Assembly (NCBI GenBank): GCA_017416485.1
Contig: JAFQCH010000020.1
Location: 1-64,000 of the forward strand
Direction: 5' to 3'
DNA length: 64,000 bases
Source of the DNA: Clostridia bacterium
GTDB lineage: Bacteria > Bacillota > Clostridia > Oscillospirales > Acutalibacteraceae
Part shown: piece by piece, positions 57,874-64,000 of the stretch
Layout: every line of letters begins with the position of its first letter
How positions within the stretch are numbered: the stretch's first letter is position 1
Program-made: the position numbers and the translations under genes
The notes under the pieces: generated by a model
Told to the model about the DNA's origin: nothing
Databases searched by the model: none
What the model saw: only the letters and a program-made list of their open reading frames with translations

Positions 57874-58494
57874 ATGGAAGAAAAAAAAGACAACCGCCGT
57901 GTGCGGTACACAAAAAGGGTTTTACGCGAAAGCCTGATTGAACTGCTGAAAACAAAGCCGATCAGCCGCATTACGGTAACAGACATCTGCACGCATGCAG
58001 ATCTGAACCGCGGCACCTTTTACAATTATTATTGTGATGCGTATGACCTGCTTGCACAAATTGAAGACAGCTTTTATAATAACCTTCTGAAACAGCTTGA
58101 ACGTTTCAAAACAGACGGCATATCGGGAACTATTCTTGCGGAACTGCTGTCCACCATTGAGCAGAACCGTGACCTTTGCAATGTGCTGTTCAACATCAAC
58201 GCCGATAAGACATTCCTTAACCGCCTGTTGGATCTTATGAAAGAGTATGCCTTTGCATACTGGGAAGAACACAATGTCAACAATCTGAACGAATCACAGA
58301 TGGAATTGCTGTACTCTTTCTTTTCAAACGGTGCTGTCGGGGTTCTGTGCAGATGGATCGCAGGGGATCTGGATGTTTCCAGGGACTACCTTGCAAAAAC
58401 CATTCTGGCACTCGGCATCAAAGGTGCGGAATATTTTTTCAACGAACAAAATCAGACCTTACCTGTAATAAAACTCAAAACAGAAGAAGAATGA
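57874..58494 (+). CDS. TetR/AcrR-family regulator
   Basis: 206 residues. Helix-turn-helix ISRITVTDICTHADLNRGTFYNYYCDAYDLLAQIEDSF at residues 29-66, followed by an all-helical sensor domain (LLSTIEQNRDLCNVLFNINADKTFLNRLLDLMKEYAFAYW...FFSNGAVGVLCRWIAGDLDVS). GGGAG precedes ATG. The SDR gene begins 98 bases downstream on the same strand, and an inverted repeat in that gap suggests this protein regulates it. Confidence 0.88.
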   Translation: MEEKKDNRRVRYTKRVLRESLIELLKTKPISRITVTDICTHADLNRGTFYNYYCDAYDLLAQIEDSFYNNLLKQLERFKTDGISGTILAELLSTIEQNRDLCNVLFNINADKTFLNRLLDLMKEYAFAYWEEHNVNNLNESQMELLYSFFSNGAVGVLCRWIAGDLDVSRDYLAKTILALGIKGAEYFFNEQNQTLPVIKLKTEEE

Positions 58495-58535
58495 TCGTTT
58501 TTGAACACTTTTTTAATTATTGTCTATTGCAAAAA

Positions 58536-58558
58536 TATGTCATAACAAGTATGATATA
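58536..58558. promoter_or_regulatory. inverted repeat before the SDR gene, candidate TetR operator
   Basis: TATGTCATA, 5 bases, TATGATATA: nine-base arms with one mismatch, 35 bases before the SDR start, overlapping the likely -10 region. Confidence 0.6.
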
Positions 58559-58592
58559 AAGTATAAAAAATATTATGATGGGAGAGAATCCA

Positions 58593-60146
58593 ATGAAGAA
58601 AACCGTATTCTTGACCGGCGGTACCGGCAACATGGGTTGGGCTGCCTTCCAGGAAATGCTTAAGCATCCCGACAAAATCAACATCAAGCTCCTTGCCCGC
58701 AAGAGCGAAAAGAACAAGAAACTGCTTGCTCCTTATGAATTCTACTCCAACGTTGAAATCGTCTGGGGTGACTTCATGGAATATGATGCCATCCTCAAAG
58801 GTGTAACAGGTTCTGACTATGTTCTTCATGTCGGCGGCATGGTATCCCCCGCTGCTGACTACAAGCCCTACTCTACCCAGAAAATCAATCCCGGTGCTGC
58901 TGCCAACATCGTAAAAGCTGTTCTTGAACAGCCCAATGCAGACGACATCAAGGTCTGCTACATCGGAACCGTTGCCGAAACCGGCGACCGCAACATTCCG
59001 ATCCATTGGGGCCGTTGCGGTGACCCGATCAAGGTTTCTGTTTATGACCACTATGCAATTTCAAAGGTTCTTGCAGAACGCATTTTCGTCGAAAGCGGTC
59101 TGAAGAATTGGGTCGTCATGCGTCAGTCGGGCATTCTGTATCCCGATCTGCTTCACAACATGGAGCCCATCATGTACCACGTTCCCCTCAACGGTATGCT
59201 TGAATGGTGTACGGTTGAAGACTCCGGCCGCCTGATGTGCAACCTTGTTCTCAAGGATTCCGACGGTTCCCTTCCCGAAGAATTCTGGAGAAACTTCTAC
59301 AACATCGGTTCCGGTAAGGAATTCCGTCTTACCAACTATGAATTCGAAGAACTGCTTCTCGGTTGCATCGGTCTCGGTTCTCCCAAGACCCTGTTTGATC
59401 CCAACTGGTTCACCACCAAGAACTTCCACGGTCAGTACTATGCAGACGGTGATCTGTTGAACGATTACCTCGACTTCCGTGAAGATATCACGGCAAAAGA
59501 TTATTTCGACCGTATGGCACAACAGGTTGACTTCTACTTCCGCATTCCGAAGTACATTCCCACCAAGAAGCTCCTCGGTGCTGCTGCAAAGCCCTTCATG
59601 AAGAAGATTGCACAGACCGAAAAATGGGGTACTCTTGACTGGATCAAGAACAAGGATCAGGATCGTCTGACTGCTTACTACGGTTCTTATGAAGAATGGG
59701 AAGCAATTCCGAAGAGCTGGAAGAACTATCTTCTTATCTCCCCCGAAAAGGACTCCTCTGCTGCCGACCTTTACAAGCTTGATCACGGTTATGATGAAAA
59801 CAAACCCGAAGCAGAATGGGATATTGCCGATATGCAGAAGGCTGCTGAATTCAGAGGCGGTTCCGTTGTGAGCAAGAAGATGACCAAGGGTGACCTTCGC
59901 ACCAAGCTCACTTGGAAGTGCGGTCTTTGCGGCGAAGAATTCGAAGCAAGCCCCACACTCATCCTCAAGGGCGGTCACTGGTGTCCGAACTGCTACCTGC
60001 CCGGCATCGGCAAAGAATGGCACTATGACGAAATTGCCAAGAACAATCCCTTCTTTGCACAGGTATGGTACACCAACCACACCAAGGAAGAAAACAACGT
60101 CTATGAATTCGACAGAATTTTCGACGGTTGGGAAGCAAAGAAATAA
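58593..60146 (+). CDS. extended SDR epimerase/reductase with C-terminal zinc ribbon
   Basis: 517 residues. Residues 1-260 are an extended short-chain dehydrogenase: FLTGGTGNMGW (cofactor loop), VGGMVSP, VCYIGTVAETGDR and the catalytic VYDHYAISKVLAERIF (YxxxK). About 170 further residues have no recognised domain, then a zinc ribbon TWKCGLCGEEFEASPTLILKGGHWCPNC (two CxxC pairs) near 445. Such a fusion is uncommon. Codons are much more biased than in the neighbours (AAG, AAC, TTC, GGT), which suggests very high expression. Substrate unknown. GGGAG precedes the chosen ATG. Probably controlled by the upstream TetR. Confidence 0.85.
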   Translation: MKKTVFLTGGTGNMGWAAFQEMLKHPDKINIKLLARKSEKNKKLLAPYEFYSNVEIVWGDFMEYDAILKGVTGSDYVLHVGGMVSPAADYKPYSTQKINPGAAANIVKAVLEQPNADDIKVCYIGTVAETGDRNIPIHWGRCGDPIKVSVYDHYAISKVLAERIFVESGLKNWVVMRQSGILYPDLLHNMEPIMYHVPLNGMLEWCTVEDSGRLMCNLVLKDSDGSLPEEFWRNFYNIGSGKEFRLTNYEFEELLLGCIGLGSPKTLFDPNWFTTKNFHGQYYADGDLLNDYLDFREDITAKDYFDRMAQQVDFYFRIPKYIPTKKLLGAAAKPFMKKIAQTEKWGTLDWIKNKDQDRLTAYYGSYEEWEAIPKSWKNYLLISPEKDSSAADLYKLDHGYDENKPEAEWDIADMQKAAEFRGGSVVSKKMTKGDLRTKLTWKCGLCGEEFEASPTLILKGGHWCPNCYLPGIGKEWHYDEIAKNNPFFAQVWYTNHTKEENNVYEFDRIFDGWEAKK

Positions 60147-60161
60147 GGTCAAAATAAACAC

Positions 60162-60201
60162 AAAACAGTTGATTGTTGTCAAACAGTCAACTGTTTTTTT
60201 T
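60162..60201 (+). terminator. terminator of the SDR gene
   Basis: AAAACAGTTGA pairs perfectly with TCAACTGTTTT, followed by TTTT. Confidence 0.88.
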
Positions 60202-60245
60202 GTTATTTTTGTTTATTATTAACACGGTTATTTATATTAAAAAGA

Positions 60246-60274
60246 TTGCGATTTACATTATGTTGTGCTATAAT
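60246..60274 (+). promoter_or_regulatory. promoter of the MMPL-lipoprotein operon
   Basis: TTGCGA, 17 bases, TATAAT, 29 bases before the start. Confidence 0.7.
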
Positions 60275-60303
60275 ACTTAAGATTATATCACGGGGGAAAT
60301 AAC

Positions 60304-63135
60304 ATGATACAAAAATTGGCGGCATTTGTAACCGCACATCCGAAAATGATCATACTGTTGAGTATATTGCTGATGATTCCCTGCGCAATCGGTTTTTTTG
60401 CGACGGGAGTCAATTATGATATTTTATCCTACTTGCCCGACGATCTCGATTCCGTTGCTTCGCTTGAAATTCTGGATGATAATTTTCAGTTTGCAGCAAG
60501 CTCCATTGTTATTTTGGAAGACATGAAAGCAAAAGATGTTGCAAAAATCAAGCAAAAGATCGAAGAGATTGATTGCGTCGCACAGGTGCTTTGGACGGAT
60601 TCCATTCTTGACATTTCCGTTCCGGTTGACATATTGCCGGATATAGCAAAAAATCTTTTTTATTCTGAAAACGGCAATGCAACGCTGTTTATTGTACAGT
60701 ATTCCACCGGCACCAGTGACGATATTACCCTGCAAGCAGTCAATTCCATTCGCTCGATCCTTAATGAACAGTGTTTCATCAGCGGCATTTCCGCAGCCGT
60801 GGCTGATGTCAAAAATCTGGTCGAAACGGAAGCACTTATTTACATTGCCATCGCCGTTGCCGTTGCCCTGATAACGCTTGCGTTTTCAATGGAAACGCTT
60901 TTCATGCCCCTTGCACTGTTCTTTGCACTTGCCTGTGCGGTTGTTTACAACATGGGCACCAACTTTTTTATGGGAGAAATCTCTTTTGTTACCCAATGTA
61001 TCGCCGCTGTTCTGCAGTTGGGTGTAACAATGGACTATTCCATCTTCCTCATTGACCGTTTTGAAGAAGAAAAGATAAAGACCCCCGAAGACAAAGCAAG
61101 TGCCATGCAAAGAGCCATCAAGACCTCTTTCGTTTCCCTGTTCAGCTCTTCCATGACAACGGTATTCGGTTTCGTGGCATTGTGCTTTATGTCGCTGACC
61201 ATCGGCCTGGATCTTGGTATCGTCATGGCAAAAGGTGTCATTTTCGGTGTATTTGCCGTTCTGACCATTCTTCCGGCCGTTTTGCTGCAATTCAATCCCG
61301 TGCTCAGCAAATTCAGACATAAACGTCTGCTGCCGAAATTTGACCGCATCAGCGCCTTCACCCTGCGCCATAAAAAGGTGTTTGCAATTCTGTTTATTGT
61401 TTTGATCATCCCTTCTTTTATCGCAAAAGATCAGATGGGTATATATTATAACGTGATCAAAGGCTTGCCCGAAGACACACCTTCTCTGATTGCTTTGGAC
61501 AAGATGAAGGAAGATTTTGATATGGCATCAACACACTTCCTTGTTCTGCCCGCAGATACACCTGCAAAAAAGGCAGAAAAAATGATGAAAGAGATTGAAG
61601 AACTGGACGGTATTGAAGATGTTCTGGCACTCAATACGCTGCTGGGTTCAGCAATCGACACTTCGGTTCTGCCCGAAATCGTCAACGATCTGTGCTATAA
61701 AGACGGCTACAGTTTAGCCATGATCAACTCCGCTTATGATGCCGGTTCGTTTGAAGCCAATGTGCAGGTCGATGCCATGCGGCAGATCATTGCAAAATAT
61801 TCCGACGGGGGCATGTCCACAGGTGAAGCCGTTCTGATGGCAGACCTTGCCAAAACCGCCGACAGCGACCTGATTCTGACTTCTGCATTATCCATCATTG
61901 CAATACTTGTTCTGATCATGTTCGCATTCAAATCGGTAAGCATTCCGTTTATTCTTGTTATGACAATTGAATTGGCGATCTTCATCAACCAATCCATTAC
62001 ATGGATCATGGGCACAGAGGTCAGCTTCATTGCCCCCATCGTCATTTCCTGCGTACAGCTCGGTGCGACGGTTGACTATGCAATCCTTGTAACAAGTCGA
62101 TATAAAGAATATCTCGCTTCAGGCTTAAATAACGATGAAGCCGCCGAAAAAGCTTCGGCAACCTCCATGCGCTCCGTTTTTCAGAGTGCGCTGGTCTTCT
62201 TCACCGTCACCGGAAGCATTGCCGTTATCAGCGATATTACCCTCATCAGCGAAATGTGCGTTATGCTTGCCCGCGGTGCGCTGATCAGTGCCGTTGTTAT
62301 CTTGTTCCTTTTGGCTCCGACATTGAGCCTTTGCGAAAACTTCATAAAGAAAACATCACTCGATTGGCCGTATCCGAATCCGCTTCGTGTGAAACCCACT
62401 TGGAAAACAGAGCCGAAACTGAAACACAAAACCGAAAAAGCACCCGTTGCGGCAGTCACAGCATCCGACACAGCAGAAACACAACCGCAAAAACGAATCC
62501 CCGAACGCAGATATGTGCAGCCGCTTGGCACGATCCCCCCGACACCGCGCCGCGTACAGCCGACACAGCCCATGCGCCCGCAGGGTATGCCGCAAAGACC
62601 CGTTCAGCCCATGCCTCCGCAGGGTATGCCGCAAAGACCCGTTCAGCCCATGCCTCCGCAGGGTATGCCGCAAAGACCTGTTCAGCCCATGCCTCCGCAG
62701 GGTATGCCGCAAAGACCTGTTCAGCCCGTACCCCCGCAGGGTATGCCGCAAAGACCTGTTCAGCCCATGCCCCCGCAGGGTATGCCGCAAAGACCCGTTC
62801 AGCCCGTACCCCCGCAGGGTATGCCGCAAAGACCTGTTCAGCCCATGCCTCCGCAGGGCATACCCCGTCAGGGTGTTCCCGTAAGAACGGCACAGGTGCC
62901 GCCGCAGGGCAGACCGATTATGCCGCTCCCGCCGCAGGGTTATCCGTATTATCCGCCGTTCCCCGGTGGTATGCCGCAACAGCCCAATCCGAACATGCCG
63001 CCGCAGCAGGCGCGTCCGAATCCGCAAAGTCAGTCCGCACCGCGTAACAACGGCAGAGTTCCCTACTCCCCCGATCCGTTTGAGGTAAATCCTTATGCTA
63101 AAAAGCCGTCCTACGGCAAAAAGGAGGACAAATAA
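60304..63135 (+). CDS. MMPL/RND-family transporter with proline-rich repeat tail
   Basis: 943 residues. Two RND-type halves, each with one helix, a large outer loop and five further helices: first half residues 1-350 (MIILLSILLMIPCAIGFFA; VTMDYSIFLIDRFEEEKIKTPEDKASAMQRAIKTSF), second half 355-690 (GATVDYAILVTSRYKEYLASGLNNDEAAEKASATSM). The Asp-Tyr pair in (M/V)DY of both halves is the proton-relay motif of MMPL proteins. The cytoplasmic tail of about 240 residues is rich in Pro and Gln and contains seven perfect or near-perfect copies of PPQGMPQRPVQPM. MMPL proteins export lipids or lipid-linked compounds. A lipoprotein gene follows directly. Confidence 0.92.
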   Translation: MIQKLAAFVTAHPKMIILLSILLMIPCAIGFFATGVNYDILSYLPDDLDSVASLEILDDNFQFAASSIVILEDMKAKDVAKIKQKIEEIDCVAQVLWTDSILDISVPVDILPDIAKNLFYSENGNATLFIVQYSTGTSDDITLQAVNSIRSILNEQCFISGISAAVADVKNLVETEALIYIAIAVAVALITLAFSMETLFMPLALFFALACAVVYNMGTNFFMGEISFVTQCIAAVLQLGVTMDYSIFLIDRFEEEKIKTPEDKASAMQRAIKTSFVSLFSSSMTTVFGFVALCFMSLTIGLDLGIVMAKGVIFGVFAVLTILPAVLLQFNPVLSKFRHKRLLPKFDRISAFTLRHKKVFAILFIVLIIPSFIAKDQMGIYYNVIKGLPEDTPSLIALDKMKEDFDMASTHFLVLPADTPAKKAEKMMKEIEELDGIEDVLALNTLLGSAIDTSVLPEIVNDLCYKDGYSLAMINSAYDAGSFEANVQVDAMRQIIAKYSDGGMSTGEAVLMADLAKTADSDLILTSALSIIAILVLIMFAFKSVSIPFILVMTIELAIFINQSITWIMGTEVSFIAPIVISCVQLGATVDYAILVTSRYKEYLASGLNNDEAAEKASATSMRSVFQSALVFFTVTGSIAVISDITLISEMCVMLARGALISAVVILFLLAPTLSLCENFIKKTSLDWPYPNPLRVKPTWKTEPKLKHKTEKAPVAAVTASDTAETQPQKRIPERRYVQPLGTIPPTPRRVQPTQPMRPQGMPQRPVQPMPPQGMPQRPVQPMPPQGMPQRPVQPMPPQGMPQRPVQPVPPQGMPQRPVQPMPPQGMPQRPVQPVPPQGMPQRPVQPMPPQGIPRQGVPVRTAQVPPQGRPIMPLPPQGYPYYPPFPGGMPQQPNPNMPPQQARPNPQSQSAPRNNGRVPYSPDPFEVNPYAKKPSYGKKEDK
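62578..62850 (+). repeat. 39-bp tandem repeat, seven units
   Basis: Unit CCGCAGGGTATGCCGCAAAG... of 39 bases encodes PQGMPQRPVQP(M/V)P. Units differ only in a few silent or M/V changes, so expansion is recent. It lies inside the MMPL gene and keeps the frame. Confidence 0.95.
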
Positions 63136-64000
63136 ATGAAAAAAATCCGTTCGGCTATTGCCGTCCTGCTTGCCGTTCTGCTGGCAACATTCTGTCTGAC
63201 AGCCTGCTCGGATAATGCCGAAACACCCACCGTGCAGGTGCAGGAAGACACTTTCATTCAACCCGTATTCACAGAAACCCCCGCTACTGTCAAAAAGACA
63301 GAAGTTGTATATGTTACACTTGACGGCAACGGTGCATTCCGGAGTGCAACCGTCAGCGACTGGCTGCACACCGACCGCCCCAATGTCCGTGTAGAAGATA
63401 TTTCTTCGCTGACGGATATTGAAAATGTAAAAAGTGAGATTCTGCCCGTTTTCGAAGAAGGCAAAGTGATCTGGAATATGAATGAAACCGACCTTTATTA
63501 TTCCGGCACAACCACAGAACAGCCGCCCGTTGCAATTTCGGTGCGCTATTTCCTCAACGGTGTGGAATATTCTGCCGCTGACATTGCAGGGAAATCGGGT
63601 ACCGTCACCATTAAAATCAGCATGAAGAACAACAAGACGGCGACCATCAAGGATTCCCGCACGGGTGAATCCATGTTTGAGGTAAGTCTGCCCGTTCTTG
63701 TGGCCGGACTTGCCATTCTGCCCGAAGATGACTTTGATGCCATCACCACCGAAGGTGTGACCTGCATCGGTGACGGCTCCAAGCAGATTGCCGTGACCCT
63801 TGGGCTTCCCGGCTTCTCCGAAAGCCTCGGACTTGACACCATGGACTTTGAGGACCTCGAAGGCCTGAAGATGACAGGCGAAAGTTCCATCACCCTGACC
63901 ACCGACAACTTCAAACTGACAAATATGTATTTCGTTATGTTGCCGCTTTGCAGCATGGATATCGGCCTTGTGATTCCCGAATCGCTTTCCACGCTGACAA
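63136..64000 (+). CDS. lipoprotein, partial (runs off window)
   Basis: At least 288 residues and still open at the window end. The ATG follows the MMPL stop without a gap, with AGGAGG inside the end of that gene. MKKIRSAIAVLLAVLLATFCLTACSDN is a lipoprotein signal with lipobox LTAC. The exported part contains VVYVTLDGNGAFRSATVSDWLHTD and VAISVRYFLNGVEYSAADIAGKSGTVTIKISMKNN, which recalls the extracellular domains of YhgE/Pip-type proteins and their relatives. The partner role to the MMPL transporter is inferred from coupling. Confidence 0.88.
   Translation, partial: MKKIRSAIAVLLAVLLATFCLTACSDNAETPTVQVQEDTFIQPVFTETPATVKKTEVVYVTLDGNGAFRSATVSDWLHTDRPNVRVEDISSLTDIENVKSEILPVFEEGKVIWNMNETDLYYSGTTTEQPPVAISVRYFLNGVEYSAADIAGKSGTVTIKISMKNNKTATIKDSRTGESMFEVSLPVLVAGLAILPEDDFDAITTEGVTCIGDGSKQIAVTLGLPGFSESLGLDTMDFEDLEGLKMTGESSITLTTDNFKLTNMYFVMLPLCSMDIGLVIPESLSTLT

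Noticed and set aside
62256..63369. Long repetitive frames on both strands across the 39-bp repeat
   Set aside because: A repeat unit whose length is a multiple of three keeps all frames open. The MMPL frame has the membrane domain, promoter and ribosome site.

Overview
The window reads as the chromosome of a strictly anaerobic, spore-forming, meso-DAP-type Clostridia bacterium, probably an Oscillospirales/Ruminococcaceae-like gut commensal. The grounds are a glycyl radical enzyme with its oxygen-sensitive activase, a yabP-yabQ-divIC-yabR sporulation/division cluster, meso-diaminopimelate dehydrogenase, many glycan-degrading enzymes and GPH/MFS sugar symporters, strong AGGAGG-type ribosome sites and canonical TTGACA-17-TATAAT promoters. 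The taxonomic placement is inference.

Layout. 1-300: tRNA cluster (Gly partial, Phe, Asp, Val). 454-14482: putP, an LCAT-like lipase, a GH16 glucanase, a YcxB-like membrane protein, htpG, an AGCS amino-acid symporter, then a glycan cluster read leftward (GH125 alpha-mannosidase, GH2 glycosidase, an unrecognised 557-aa protein). 14653-14843: tRNA-Ile2/Met and tRNA-Trp. 14822-26782: a segment of about 12 kb bounded by copies of the tRNA-Trp 3' end. It carries a SWIM protein, a pRiA4b ORF-3-like protein, a rhamnoside operon (GH78, GPH symporter, divergent TetR), a RelBE pair, an HTH-HipA kinase, a DUF234 ATPase and a second HipA-like kinase. No integrase is visible. 26786-27055: an array of tiny hairpins. 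27173-38652: MBL hydrolase, a PHP/glycyl-radical operon, YdcF, XRE, AKR, Gfo/Idh/MocA, a metallophosphoesterase and small membrane proteins. 38891-39050: tRNA-Arg and tRNA-Gly. 39110-48153: GNAT, ddh, a 247-bp MITE-like element, then a sugar-derivative cluster (DUF6807/PmoA, TIM-barrel isomerase, NAGPA glycosidase, Gfo/Idh/MocA, MFS, LRR protein). 48311-52412: a MmeI-like restriction-modification enzyme plus an AT-rich protein of unknown function. 52672-55861: hpf, a lone class I fumarase alpha subunit, yabR-divIC-yabQ-yabP. 55990-64000: GPH symporter, a 46-aa protein, TetR, an SDR with a zinc ribbon, a large MMPL transporter and a lipoprotein running off the end.

The most unusual signal is a 72-nt structured element found beside both tRNA-Trp (two copies) and tRNA-Arg (one copy). 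In each case it is enclosed by an inverted copy and a direct copy of the T-loop/T-stem of that particular tRNA, so its outer stem differs with the neighbouring tRNA. Its internal hairpins show compensatory base changes between the loci. The direct copies of the tRNA 3' end, each followed by a terminator, form tandem units at both loci. At tRNA-Trp, one such copy lies at the far side of the 12-kb cargo segment. This looks like an undescribed tRNA-end landing pad or mobile structured element.
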